The notes beneath the pieces are model-generated. The model saw nothing but the letters and a program-made list of their open reading frames with translations. It searched no databases and was not told the origin of the DNA. Both the position numbers and the translations under genes were made by a program. This document shows positions 15,471 to 24,770 of a stretch of 57,351 bases of DNA, in pieces. How positions within the stretch are numbered: position 1 is the stretch's first letter; every line of letters starts with the position of its first letter. The stretch comes from Pseudobdellovibrionaceae bacterium (GTDB lineage Bacteria; Bdellovibrionota; Bdellovibrionia; Bdellovibrionales; Bdellovibrionaceae): positions 1 to 57,351 of the forward strand of contig JAKFYD010000014.1 in assembly GCA_021731025.1 (NCBI GenBank), read 5' to 3'.

Positions 15471-17453
15471 GTGAAGCCTAGAGCCTACTTAACCAAATCA
15501 GTTTTCAAAATTGGGCTCGAATGTCCTCGTAAGCTTTATTATCACAATAAGCCTGATGAATATCTTAATGACAAAACGGAAGATCCTTTTCTCGAAGCCC
15601 TTGCCCGTGGTGGTTTTCAAGTTGGTGCACTCGCAACATTAAAATACCCTTCTGGTATTGAAATAAAAACACATAAACACCAAGAGGCAATTGCCGAAAC
15701 TGCTGCTCATTTTAATAATAAAAACTCTATTCTTTTCGAAGCAGCATTTGCTTCAGCTTCGCATTTCGTCAGAAGTGATATCGCAATCAAATCAGATAAC
15801 CTTCTTCGAATTATCGAGGTAAAATCAAAATCGACCGACTCTGACGATGAGGGTGATGAATTTATAAGCCCTAAATTTTCTAAACCTGGCCAACCAAAAC
15901 TATACGCGAAGTGGATTCCATATATTTATGATTTGGCCTTTCAGGTGATGGTTGCTCGGTTAAACTATCCAGCACTAAAAGTCAGTGCTTCACTTATGCT
16001 TTTGGACAAATCAGAAAGTTGCCTAGAAGACGGATTACATCAAATGTTTCGAATCAAAAAAGAAGATTCAGGAAAGCAGGTCATTGTAACTAAGATTCCT
16101 GGGACTGATTTCAAAGGATTCAATATACTCAAAGAAATTGACCTGACTTCCCTGGTTGATGAGGTAATTGATGGAAAAGAAACATCTGAATTTCACTTGC
16201 ACGGAAGCCTAATTGATCGTGCAAATCAACTCTCTGAAATATATGTAAAGAATCAAAAATTTCAAATAAAGGAAGCCGTTGGTTCACATTGCAAAAAATG
16301 TGAATTTCGCGGCGAACATGAATTGTTAAGGTCAGGCTTTGATGAGTGCTGGATTGAGTTCGCTAATATTCAGGCAGCTTCTTCGAAAGTTATGTCTTTT
16401 GATCTTTGGAACTATAAGGGTTCTGACAAAGCACTCAATAACAATAAATACCTACTCGGCGATTTAGATGAAAGTGATCTTGGTAAACCAGGGCCAACAT
16501 CTGAACGACAGCTTTTGCAAATTGAGCAGCATAAATCTGGAGCTAAGGAACCATTCCTCAATATACCAGGACTAGCTGAAGAAATTGAATCGTGGAAGTG
16601 GCCTCTTCATTTTATCGATTTTGAAACCTGCACACCTGCATTGCCTTTTTTGAAAGGGTTCGCTCCGTATTCTGAAATAGCTTTTCAGTTTTCCCATCAC
16701 GTTATGGAAAAAGATGGCTCTATTCGCCACGCAGGTGAATTTATTGATTTAAATCCTGGCAACTATCCAACCTTCAATTTTATGAGGGCACTCTATAAAG
16801 AGCTTTCGAAAGATAACGGCACTGTTTTTAGGTATTCCTCTCACGAGAACAGTGTAATCAATCGAGCTATTTTTCAATTAGAAAGGTCTGAAGAAAAGGA
16901 TAAGGACTTACTGATTAGCTTTTTCAAAACAATAACTACTAAGAAAGCTTCTCAGAAGAAAAACGATTATCTTTGGAAAGGTGATCGGAACATGGTTGAT
17001 CTTCTTGATTTGGTTAAGAAGCATTACTTGAGTCCGCTTATGGGTAGCTCGAACTCTTTAAAATACGTACTGCCTGCTGTGCTGAATGAATCTAACTTTC
17101 TGAAGAAAAAATACTCAAGTCCAATTTATGGATCTGATCAAATACCCTCGATCAATTTCAAGAATCATACTTGGATTAAAAAAGTAGGAAATGATTTCAC
17201 ATCAGATCCGTACAAAGAGTTACCCCCACTATTTTCCCCAGAAGATGAAACTAAAATTGAACATATTTTTTCTGAAGAAAATGAAATAAATAACGGCGGA
17301 GCAGCTATGATGGCCTACTGTTATACTCAATTTACAGAAATGTCGAAGATCGAGAGAGAAAGAATTCGATCTGCGCTTTTGAAGTACTGTGAGTTAGACA
17401 CACTTGCCATGGTGATGCTCGTTGAATACTGGCGAGATGCAGTAAAACCCTAG
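15471..17453 (+). CDS. DUF2779 protein: Cas4/RecB-like nuclease plus DEDD exonuclease-like domain
   Basis: The 660-residue protein starts at a GTG touching the previous stop. The N-terminal half has Cas4-like features: Cys18 in 'LECPRKLYY', Asp103, Glu116 and Lys118 ('IIEVKSK'), and a later cysteine cluster near 270-292 (HCKKCEF...DECW) that could complete an iron-sulfur cluster. The second half is the DUF2779 domain, starting 'HFIDFET' (Asp383, Glu385) and ending 'KYCELDTLAMV', which fits an RNase H-like DEDD exonuclease. It is the last gene of the methyltransferase operon and presumably degrades foreign DNA. Confidence 0.8.
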   Translation: MKPRAYLTKSVFKIGLECPRKLYYHNKPDEYLNDKTEDPFLEALARGGFQVGALATLKYPSGIEIKTHKHQEAIAETAAHFNNKNSILFEAAFASASHFVRSDIAIKSDNLLRIIEVKSKSTDSDDEGDEFISPKFSKPGQPKLYAKWIPYIYDLAFQVMVARLNYPALKVSASLMLLDKSESCLEDGLHQMFRIKKEDSGKQVIVTKIPGTDFKGFNILKEIDLTSLVDEVIDGKETSEFHLHGSLIDRANQLSEIYVKNQKFQIKEAVGSHCKKCEFRGEHELLRSGFDECWIEFANIQAASSKVMSFDLWNYKGSDKALNNNKYLLGDLDESDLGKPGPTSERQLLQIEQHKSGAKEPFLNIPGLAEEIESWKWPLHFIDFETCTPALPFLKGFAPYSEIAFQFSHHVMEKDGSIRHAGEFIDLNPGNYPTFNFMRALYKELSKDNGTVFRYSSHENSVINRAIFQLERSEEKDKDLLISFFKTITTKKASQKKNDYLWKGDRNMVDLLDLVKKHYLSPLMGSSNSLKYVLPAVLNESNFLKKKYSSPIYGSDQIPSINFKNHTWIKKVGNDFTSDPYKELPPLFSPEDETKIEHIFSEENEINNGGAAMMAYCYTQFTEMSKIERERIRSALLKYCELDTLAMVMLVEYWRDAVKP

Positions 17454-17454
17454 G

Positions 17455-17486
17455 CGAGCAATACCAGGGAATATTGCTCGTTCTTT
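17455..17486 (+). terminator. Hairpin after the methyltransferase operon
   Basis: Perfect 9-bp arms at 17455-17463 and 17472-17480 with an 8-nt loop are followed by a T-rich stretch, one base after the DUF2779 stop. Confidence 0.65.
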
Positions 17487-17559
17487 CCGTCCGTTTCCCG
17501 AAAACCTATTTGGCCCCTTGTGGCTGCGGCAAGGTAGGCGAAGGTATGAAAATAGCATG

Positions 17560-17622
17560 TTTTTACTGCACCCAGCGCATTAGGGCTTTTTTCAAGGCCT
17601 AACTTGGTGCATAATGTAAAAA
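17560..17622 (+). promoter_or_regulatory. Long structured leader of the three-gene operon
   Basis: Three nested pairs can form one long stem: 17560-17566 with 17616-17622, TGCACC (17567-17572) with GGTGCA (17606-17611), and TTAGG (17580-17584) with CCTAA (17598-17602), closing a T-rich loop. It ends 9 bases before the ATG at 17632 and may control transcription or translation of the operon. Confidence 0.45.
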
Positions 17623-17631
17623 AGGAACAAA

Positions 17632-18759
17632 ATGTCGCTCCCTAAGCAAGTAATTTCATTAATAAATGATTCTTCATTAAAAATTCTGTCAGAAGATCTG
17701 ACGATCGCTGATATTTTTAATTCTGCATCACAGCGCGCTTGTTATCCGATTTTATATAATCTGTATGAAGACATTAAGCCTACATCATCAAAGTTAGCAG
17801 ACCGATATCACTGGAAAAATCTTGAAGCATCTATCACTGAAGATTTGAAAAACAATGTGGGTCTTGAGCAAAAAATTGCTCAAAGATATCTCGGCTTCCA
17901 TGTTAACTTTGGGAAAAAATTTTTAGTTATCGACCAGCTTTCTGCAGATGAAGACTTTGTTAAAAGTTTTGAATCTTTTAAAGCGGCTACTTCTGATCTT
18001 GAAGTTAATCAGAAAAGTTTTTTGAACGACGATTCTGCAGATGGAAGCGATTCTGCAATGAAGGTCGTGTCATTCCAAAAGACAACTGAGGGTTCTTTTG
18101 TTTTTATACTTCACGAAGCAATTGAGACTTTTTCTTACACTAGTTTGCCAGAAACTTTTTTGACCGAAACTGGAAAAAACTTCATACACGATATGCGATG
18201 GAAAAAAAGAGTAATTAAAAACGGCTTTCACAAAGTCATTTTAGATAAAAATAAGTCTCTTAGAATATTCTTAATAGATTCAAACAGCATCGCTAGTGAT
18301 GAATCTGCTGTTGATAAAGTGCTGCTTGCAAACAATGCCTTAAAGAACTTTCTAGGCTGTTCGAATTGCGAAGACAAATATCATAGAGTTGCTTTCTTTC
18401 CAGCAATCCAAAAGATCTACGATGATACAGTTTTGGGTGAAGTTGTTGGAGGCTGTTTTTATACCTCTTCAAGTTCACGATATATGAATTATTCAAAAGG
18501 CACAGGGTCCGATTTGAGAAAAGATCCTTTTCAAATGGGCGGACAAAAAGCGGATAAGAGTGCTCTAAAATTTATTCGAATCGCAGTTCAATGGAGTGCT
18601 AGCCGTGGAGTGCCTGAGATTTCATTGGTGGGTAATGCCGAAATGTTTTCTATTCCAGAAAAGAGCCTTCATGCTGTCGAAGTTCTTTTTTCCTGCGAGA
18701 ATGGTGGAATGTCTGATTTCTTAGAAAAGCCCCTCTCTTATGGAGAGTGGCGTAAATGA
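17632..18759 (+). CDS. Unknown island protein, first gene of three-gene operon
   Basis: The 375-residue soluble protein has no membrane segment and no motif I recognise. It has a helical N-terminus, a central beta-rich part and a C-terminal region with two close cysteines (GCSNCED) and a Gly/Ser-rich segment ('VVGGCFYTSSSSRYMNYSKG'). A ribosome site AAGGAAC precedes the ATG. The next ATG overlaps its stop (ATGA), so the products are probably made together. As the longest non-nuclease member it could be the sensor or scaffold of the system (inference). Confidence 0.7.
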   Translation: MSLPKQVISLINDSSLKILSEDLTIADIFNSASQRACYPILYNLYEDIKPTSSKLADRYHWKNLEASITEDLKNNVGLEQKIAQRYLGFHVNFGKKFLVIDQLSADEDFVKSFESFKAATSDLEVNQKSFLNDDSADGSDSAMKVVSFQKTTEGSFVFILHEAIETFSYTSLPETFLTETGKNFIHDMRWKKRVIKNGFHKVILDKNKSLRIFLIDSNSIASDESAVDKVLLANNALKNFLGCSNCEDKYHRVAFFPAIQKIYDDTVLGEVVGGCFYTSSSSRYMNYSKGTGSDLRKDPFQMGGQKADKSALKFIRIAVQWSASRGVPEISLVGNAEMFSIPEKSLHAVEVLFSCENGGMSDFLEKPLSYGEWRK

Positions 18760-19160
18760 AAACAATAGAATTGCTACCTCCTGATGTTCTAAAGCAAAAA
18801 GCTCCGCAGCTTGATTATGGTTCTTTTGAAAAAATAGTTAATTACATTAACTTACAGTTAAATAATCGTCAGGTTCCTTATTATATCTATATTTTTCCTG
18901 ACCTTGAAAAAATAAGTGGTGAAATTGGTATTCAAGGTAAGTCGATGTACCTCACTTTAAATTTTTTAGCTGGATTTTATTCTAAAAAAGTAAAGCATGA
19001 GATCATTTTTGATTTTGGAAATAAGATATACAAATTACAAGAGCCTGATCTCGAAGAATTGAAGTCTTCAAAGAAATTTTATAACCCAGATAATCCTAAA
19101 GAGGTTTTCGAAAAAGCAGACGAGCTTGTTCGCAGAGCTTTTGTTTTTGAGGTTGGTTAA
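18756..19160 (+). CDS. Unknown small protein, second gene of three-gene operon
   Basis: The 134-residue protein is predicted alpha/beta, with strands around 'VPYYIYIFPDL' and 'VKHEIIFDFGNKIYKL' and an acidic C-terminal helix. No known family or catalytic motif. It overlaps both neighbours by 1-4 bases, which argues that it works in fixed ratio with them. Confidence 0.68.
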   Translation: MKTIELLPPDVLKQKAPQLDYGSFEKIVNYINLQLNNRQVPYYIYIFPDLEKISGEIGIQGKSMYLTLNFLAGFYSKKVKHEIIFDFGNKIYKLQEPDLEELKSSKKFYNPDNPKEVFEKADELVRRAFVFEVG

Positions 19161-19744
19161 TGAAGCCTGAGGAAAGAACCTTGCTCTCAAAATTGGGAGT
19201 AGACTTAGCACCACTTGACTTGAATAACTGCAATTACGATTATCTACTGACTTATACACGCGACAAAATTCAAAATACTCTTAACCACCTGGAAACAAGT
19301 AAGACTACCTATAACAGCTTAACTGAAGAAGGCATTTCCAATGTAATCTGTGGAATGCTAAGTGCAAACGGGATACTAGTTGCTGTTCCAGAACAGTTTT
19401 CTAATGGACGTGTTGATATTACGATTACTGCCCCTACCGTGCTCTCTGTCCATAAATTCACTTATTTAGGCGAGGCTAAAATTTGGAAAGGGTACCGATA
19501 TGCACACTCTGGTTTTAGCCAAATAAAACATTACTCAACAGGCAGACATTTGCATGCTTCATTGTGGTTCTATTTCAAATCACAAAAAATAGATGCATCT
19601 TTTGCGAGTTACTTGACTGATCTTATTACAAATGAAGGCGGCAGTATAAAAACACAACAGACAAGATACGCCGAATCAGAGCACATGCATACAGGTGGTT
19701 CCAATATTCATTTGGATCATTTCGCTTTAGATCTATTTATTTAG
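19160..19744 (+). CDS. PD-(D/E)XK nuclease, third gene of three-gene operon
   Basis: The 194-residue protein carries a nuclease core: Glu57 or Glu56 in an N-terminal helix, Glu78, Asp86 in 'GRVDITI', Glu105-x-Lys107 in 'LGEAKIW', and a QxxxY motif (Gln121, Tyr125) as in RecB/Cas4/lambda-exonuclease-like enzymes. It is probably the DNA-cutting effector of the operon. Its start shares a base with the stop of the preceding gene (TAATG). Its 3' end overlaps the convergent recombinase relic by 12 bases. Confidence 0.75.
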   Translation: MKPEERTLLSKLGVDLAPLDLNNCNYDYLLTYTRDKIQNTLNHLETSKTTYNSLTEEGISNVICGMLSANGILVAVPEQFSNGRVDITITAPTVLSVHKFTYLGEAKIWKGYRYAHSGFSQIKHYSTGRHLHASLWFYFKSQKIDASFASYLTDLITNEGGSIKTQQTRYAESEHMHTGGSNIHLDHFALDLFI

Positions 19745-20182
19745 TATTTTATAGACGGTTTTAATATGCCACTTAGCTCCATATTTCCTGCAAGGAATCT
19801 GAAGCATGTTCATAGTTTCAACTATGCTTCTATACGACAACCCTGTGGCGCGAAGCTGACGCAACTTTTGAATGGCCGCGACTTCAATTTCGTTTACCAC
19901 CAATTCGCCCCTCACATATTGAAAGCCGAATCTATGTGATGCTTTTTTTAACCTGTCTTCAGGCCTCAGAGGAACTTTTATGTACAATAAATGCCGCCGA
20001 ACCGTTTTCCAGGAGGAAACTGTTTCGGCTGCGATTTGCTGCAAACTAAGCCCTTCTTCAAGGTACTTCTGGCGGAGGAAATCCTCATTTTTGAGTGACT
20101 TTATGGGGGCTAATTGCGTTATATTGGATATAGACGGTTGAGGAAACCTGGTTCGCTTCCGATGGGCGGAACTGAGCCAATT
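19733..20182 (-). pseudogene. Recombinase-domain relic at the island's right border
   Basis: The frame is open for about 149 codons but has no ATG or GTG; only a TTG at 20044 could start it. It reads as a helix-turn-helix ('YLEEGLSLQQIAAETVSSWKTVRRHL') followed by a segment like the Recombinase domain of large serine recombinases ('LRATGLSYRSIVETMNM...KWHIKTVYKIL'). The resolvase catalytic domain with its Ser is absent. It lies just inside the right att repeat, where an integrase gene is expected, so it is either a decayed integrase or a small DNA-binding accessory protein. Confidence 0.55.
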
Positions 20183-20184
20183 TT
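20172..20184 (+). repeat. Right att repeat
   Basis: Identical to 9529-9541 over 13 bp. The last two bases are part of the stop codon of the histidine kinase on the minus strand. Confidence 0.7.
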
Positions 20185-22870
20185 ATTTTATCTCACCTAG
20201 AATTGCTGCTACTTTTTCTATTAGAATTCTTTTTGTAATTGGCTTTGTGAGGTATCCATTGAAGCCTGCTCGTTGAGCGCGGTCTCGTTCTTCTCTTATC
20301 GCGTGAGCTGTTAGTGCGATGATGGGGATTGTGCTGCCCTTGGAACGAATAGCACTCAGAGATTCGTATCCGTCCATCTCGGGCATTTGAATGTCCATGA
20401 TAATCATATCGAAAGAATTGCTAAGAGCTTTTTCTGCGCCTTCGCGACCATTGTTTGCGGTGGTGACCATTGCGCCTGAATCGCTGAGAAAATGTTGAAC
20501 GAGCAATTGATTGTCTAAAGCATCTTCGACGAGCAAAATTTTCTTGTCCTTGAGTCGACCTTTAAGAGGAGATTGTTTTGGCGAATTAGCCTCTGTGAAA
20601 TTATCATTCGTTAAGCAGCAAAAACTGAGCTCAAATGTTGTTCCTTTTCCTGGGGAACTTTCTACTAAACGAAGATCACCTTTAAGTGCTTTTGCAAGTC
20701 TTTTTGAAATGGCAAGGCCAAGCCCGGTTCCGCCAAACCGTCTTGTCATCGAAGAATCGGCTTGTACAAAAGGTTCGAATATTTTTGCTTGTTGTTCTTT
20801 GGTCATACCGATTCCAGTATCTGAAACAGTAATTTTTAAAACGGATGAGTCTTCAGAGCTCACTGCAAAACGGGCTGTCACACTTCCGCGCTCAGTAAAT
20901 TTGATGGCGTTGCCAATGATATTAATTAGAACTTGGCGGAAGCGTGTGGGATCGGAATTAATTTTTGTTGGCATCTCTTTGTCCGCAGAAATGCTAAAGG
21001 CAATTCCCTTTTCTTCGGCTTTAAAGCGCATGCTGCCGCTCAACTCATCGATGACATCGCTCAATGGAAACACAACATGTTCTAATTCAAGCATGTCAGC
21101 TTCGACACGCGACAGATCCAAAATTTCGCCGACAACACTTGTTAAGAGGCGGGTATTACGACAGATCATTTCCACCCAACGACGTTGTTCACCTTGAAGT
21201 CCCGAAGATTCATCAAGAAGATCGGCAAAGCCTTGAATAACTCCAATAGGAGTACGAATTTCATGGCTCATATTCGCTAAAAATTGTGATTTTGCACGAT
21301 TGGCTTTTTCTGCGGCTTCCATACTAGTTCTTAATTCGCGTTCGGCCCGTTTTCTCTCGGTGGTGTCGACCGAGGTTGTCGGATAAACTTCGTTTCCCTC
21401 GGCATCAAAAGCTAATCTTGCCCACATACGCACATCAAATGTTGAACCATCTTTACGTTTCGCTACAAACTCTAAATCGCATTCGCCTTTTTCTTTGAGA
21501 GTGCTAATTATTTTTTCTGGCACAGCTGAGTCAGCACAATGCAATGCGGGCGAGGTGCCGATGATTTCGTCTAAACTTTTGTATCCCCACATATCTAGAT
21601 AGGCGCGATTGGCATAAACAAATTTTCCATTTTGATCGACAATATCAAAACCATTTAAACTGTTCTCTAAGGCATCGCGCTTAAGCAAGAGATCCCGCTT
21701 GAGTCTTTGCTGTTCTGAAATGTCGCGCATGAATCCGGCGAAAAATCTTTGGTCCTTTAACTCAATCGGAGTGATCGAGAGTTCAATAGGGAACTCTGTG
21801 CCGTCACGGCGGAGAGCTGTAATTTCGATGCGTTTGTTAAGCACCGGGCCTTCTCCTGAAACAAGATAATGTTTCATTCCCTTCTCGTGAGCGCTTCGAT
21901 GTTGAAGGGGAATAATTGTTTCTGACATCCGTTTTCCAATAGCTTCCGAGCGGGTAAACCCAAAAATTTTCTCGGCCTGAGGATTCCAATGTGTTATCAA
22001 CCCGCGATCGTCCATACCGACTACAGCATCCAGTGCATTTTCAAGAATACTCCTCACACGGGCTTCACTGTGTTGAAGCTCTTTAAAAATTTGAGCAAGC
22101 TTAGTTTCTTGAGTGTGTTTCTCAGTCGTATCCCGAAATACAAGCACCACACCTTCGATAGGTCCTTCAGCAGAAAGACGAATTGGTGCTGCGCTATCTT
22201 CAATGACGGCTTCTTTTCCATTTCGACCGACAATGACAGTGTGATTTGCCAGTCCGACTATGATTCCCTTTTCCAAAACTTTTTGCACAGGATTTTCAGC
22301 AATTTCGCGAGTCTGTTTGTTGATGATGTGAAAGACTTCTGGCAATGGGAGATTTTTTGCTTCAGTCAGAGGCCACTCGGTGAGTCCTTCGGCAATTTCA
22401 TTCATGAATGAGACTCGTCCCTGTTTGTCGGTAGCTATGACCGCATCGCCAATGCTGGACAAAGTTGTTGAAAGCCAGAGCTCTGCGTCCTGTGCCTTTC
22501 TCTTTTCGACCTGAGCAATGTTCAGAGCTTTCGAAAGCTTGTTGGTAATTTGTCGAATCATGAAAGCTGACATCACGAAAAGACCCAAGCGAACCACATC
22601 ACCGGGCCAGGACATTTCAAGGGAGTTTATGGGTGGAACAAAAAAGAATTGTGCAGAAAGTGCCGAGAGGATAATTGCCGAAAGCCCATCTCCATACAAT
22701 GCAGCTAATATAACAGCGGGATAGAAAAGTATATAAGGAGCAGTGGAAGTGATCGGCGACAACACCCATTGGAGGAGAGTCGCGAAACCCACAATTAAAG
22801 CGGTAGTCGTGTATTTTACTGCCAGAGTCTTCGTCAGTGTCAGCCTCGCATTACCACAAAAGCGTGGCAC
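20183..22870 (-). CDS. Hybrid sensor histidine kinase (DUF4118, PAS x3, HisKA, HATPase, receiver)
   Basis: The 895-residue protein is membrane-bound through a four-helix DUF4118 domain (about 20-115, as in KdpD). Three PAS domains follow (about 125-500). The HisKA phosphoacceptor is about His536 in 'NMSHEIRTP', the HATPase domain has 'DTGIGM' and 'GTGLGLAIS', and the C-terminal receiver has a phosphoacceptor near Asp825 in '[10 protein letters not shown]'. It probably passes phosphate to an unlinked HPt protein. The start is a GTG without a strong ribosome site. Its stop codon overlaps the island's right att repeat, so insertion did not damage it. Confidence 0.93.
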   Translation of the reverse strand: MPRFCGNARLTLTKTLAVKYTTTALIVGFATLLQWVLSPITSTAPYILFYPAVILAALYGDGLSAIILSALSAQFFFVPPINSLEMSWPGDVVRLGLFVMSAFMIRQITNKLSKALNIAQVEKRKAQDAELWLSTTLSSIGDAVIATDKQGRVSFMNEIAEGLTEWPLTEAKNLPLPEVFHIINKQTREIAENPVQKVLEKGIIVGLANHTVIVGRNGKEAVIEDSAAPIRLSAEGPIEGVVLVFRDTTEKHTQETKLAQIFKELQHSEARVRSILENALDAVVGMDDRGLITHWNPQAEKIFGFTRSEAIGKRMSETIIPLQHRSAHEKGMKHYLVSGEGPVLNKRIEITALRRDGTEFPIELSITPIELKDQRFFAGFMRDISEQQRLKRDLLLKRDALENSLNGFDIVDQNGKFVYANRAYLDMWGYKSLDEIIGTSPALHCADSAVPEKIISTLKEKGECDLEFVAKRKDGSTFDVRMWARLAFDAEGNEVYPTTSVDTTERKRAERELRTSMEAAEKANRAKSQFLANMSHEIRTPIGVIQGFADLLDESSGLQGEQRRWVEMICRNTRLLTSVVGEILDLSRVEADMLELEHVVFPLSDVIDELSGSMRFKAEEKGIAFSISADKEMPTKINSDPTRFRQVLINIIGNAIKFTERGSVTARFAVSSEDSSVLKITVSDTGIGMTKEQQAKIFEPFVQADSSMTRRFGGTGLGLAISKRLAKALKGDLRLVESSPGKGTTFELSFCCLTNDNFTEANSPKQSPLKGRLKDKKILLVEDALDNQLLVQHFLSDSGAMVTTANNGREGAEKALSNSFDMIIMDIQMPEMDGYESLSAIRSKGSTIPIIALTAHAIREERDRAQRAGFNGYLTKPITKRILIEKVAAILGEIK

Positions 22871-23163
22871 ATAAGACTGATATTTTAATGAAAGTTTTAA
22901 ACTTTATCAAAGAAATGGCAAAGTATCGCGCTTCGACACAAAGTTAAAAGTACAAACGCCTAACTACTTCTTTCGACAATTTAGGTAGTAAACAATTCCG
23001 TCGGCAGCTAAGTGAGTGCTCTTTTGACCCGAAGGACTCTCATCAGAGCTGCATCCATAATTGCCCCACCAAAGATGTTATCGAGGTCTTTAGCAGCAAT
23101 TAGAGTATCGGCGTTACCGAAGTTCTTATTTCAACAATTGTAGCTTTAGTCTATGGTTAAATA

Positions 23164-23808
23164 ATGAAACTCATCGAATTTGAAAGTTTACTAACGAAAA
23201 AAATTGCGCAAATTGCGACCAATGATGATCCCACTCATGATTTTCTTCATTTTAAAAGAGTTGTCGCAATGGCAAAAAAACTTTGCCACGAAGAAAAAGG
23301 GAAACTGGAAGTCGTTCTTCCCGCGGCTTGGCTTCACGACTTTGTGATTATTCCCAAGAATGATTCGCGAAGAAAACAAGCTTCGCGTTTGTCTGCACAA
23401 GAAGCTGTAAAGTTTCTGAAAGAAATAAGTTATCCTGAACAATATTATGATGAAATTTCTCACGCTATCGAAGCCCACAGCTTTAGTGCAAATATACCGA
23501 CTGAAAGCTTAGAGGCCATGATTGTACAAGATGCTGATCGTTTAGATGGTCTAGGAGCTATAGGTGTTGCAAGATGTTTCGCGACTGCTGGTCTGCTGAA
23601 GAGGCCCTTTTATTTCGAGGATGATCCTTTTTGTGAGCGCCGAAGCCCTGATGATAGTGCATTCACGGTGGATCACTTCTATGCAAAGCTTTTTAAGACA
23701 GCAGCCACATTGAAAACAGCTTCAGGAAAAAAAGAGGGTCTGAAAAGGGTAGAAGCGATGAAGCGGTTTTTGGATGATTTAAAAATGGAGGTCGGCAGTA
23801 TCGAATGA
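23164..23808 (+). CDS. HD-domain phosphohydrolase
   Basis: The 214-residue protein is a YedJ-like HD hydrolase. Metal-binding residues are visible in order: His in 'THDFLHFKRV', the HD pair in 'AWLHDF', His in 'IEAHSFS' and Asp in 'DADRLDGLGAIG'. The substrate, probably a nucleotide or related phosphate ester, cannot be told. Transcribed alone, with a 293-base upstream gap in which I see no other feature. Confidence 0.88.
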   Translation: MKLIEFESLLTKKIAQIATNDDPTHDFLHFKRVVAMAKKLCHEEKGKLEVVLPAAWLHDFVIIPKNDSRRKQASRLSAQEAVKFLKEISYPEQYYDEISHAIEAHSFSANIPTESLEAMIVQDADRLDGLGAIGVARCFATAGLLKRPFYFEDDPFCERRSPDDSAFTVDHFYAKLFKTAATLKTASGKKEGLKRVEAMKRFLDDLKMEVGSIE

Positions 23809-23924
23809 TGAAAAGGGTTTGAGCCAAAATAGTCATTTGTCTAAAACTTGTTCATACCGCAGGTCTTTAACTCCTTATAGCTGAATTCACTCGGCTTATC
23901 CATTGCACAATCTGGATATTACAT

Positions 23925-24638
23925 ATGAAATTCATAGTGCTGTTCGTTTTTTTACTGCTTTCCTCCCAAAATGTTTTGGCTTCAGCCGGCTGTTTTTCAC
24001 AACACTTTCGTGATGCCATTCTGATCAATGAACAGCGTAAAAATATTTATGCCTCATTTAAAAATGGATATACTCGCAAAATTTCTGACCGCTTAATTTC
24101 GATGGAAAAGCGGATGATGATCCCGGCGTGGATCAGTGATCAATGGACTCATTTCTTTCATCAAAAGGGAATTTCTGTTTTATGTACTGAATTGCAAGAC
24201 ATGAGTCTGACTCCACCAATGCCCACCGCATTACCCTTGTCCATTCAACCCAGTCGAAAAGATTTTATTTCATTCGATATGCACAGTCTTCGTAAAAGTC
24301 TTAATTCTTCATTGTCCCTAGGAATGGATCAGTTCACAAAACAAGTTCAGCATCAGCTGGAGCTTTTAGAAAAAGAGCCTCGAGTAAATTGTTTGGTTCG
24401 TCATTTCCTAGAGTCCCTAAGAAGTTTCGCCAAAAGCCATCAGCGAAATATTTTAAATTTACCAACAACAGAAAGAAAATGGTTTAGCGCTTTTACAAAG
24501 CTACTTTTGAAAGGTCATATTTATTACCTTCATGAAAGCCACGAAATCGATAAGTTAGCACTAGAAGCCCAAGTCGATGGCTTACCCATTATCTGCCAAG
24601 ATGTTCCTCCGATTCCTGATATTTATCAGTTTGAATGA
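23925..24638 (+). CDS. Secreted protein of unknown function
   Basis: A 237-residue protein with a clear signal peptide (about 1-21, ending VLASA). The mature part is helical and basic, with four cysteines that could form disulfides outside the cytoplasm. No family is recognised. Followed after 130 bases by another small secreted protein. Confidence 0.68.
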   Translation: MKFIVLFVFLLLSSQNVLASAGCFSQHFRDAILINEQRKNIYASFKNGYTRKISDRLISMEKRMMIPAWISDQWTHFFHQKGISVLCTELQDMSLTPPMPTALPLSIQPSRKDFISFDMHSLRKSLNSSLSLGMDQFTKQVQHQLELLEKEPRVNCLVRHFLESLRSFAKSHQRNILNLPTTERKWFSAFTKLLLKGHIYYLHESHEIDKLALEAQVDGLPIICQDVPPIPDIYQFE

Positions 24639-24770
24639 AAAAAGTTCAAAGATTTACGGATGCTCTCTGTAGAGAACAAATAAGTTATCTTTTCTAAGCC
24701 TAAATTTGAAATCCCCATCGCTCTCTGTTAATTCCATTTGCACAGATCAATACGTACAAAGGAGTACAAA

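Larger units (their letters stand above)
9542..20184. mobile_element. Genomic island inserted at tRNA-Asn
   Basis: About 10.6 kb lies between the tRNA-Asn 3' end and a 13-bp direct copy of that end. Contents are typical of a defence island: a methyltransferase/nuclease operon, a three-gene operon with a PD-(D/E)XK nuclease, an LRAT-like gene, and at the right border a recombinase relic. No intact integrase is present, so the element may be immobile or mobilised in trans. Boundaries are inferred from the repeat. Confidence 0.7.

Noticed and set aside
10497-17453. DISARM system
   Set aside because: A COG1002-like methyltransferase and a PLD-like protein are there, but drmA and drmB, which define DISARM, are not.
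17500-17631. Retron non-coding RNA or integron attC site
   Set aside because: No reverse transcriptase or integron integrase is near. The CCTAAC part lacks the paired GTTRRRY in the right order.
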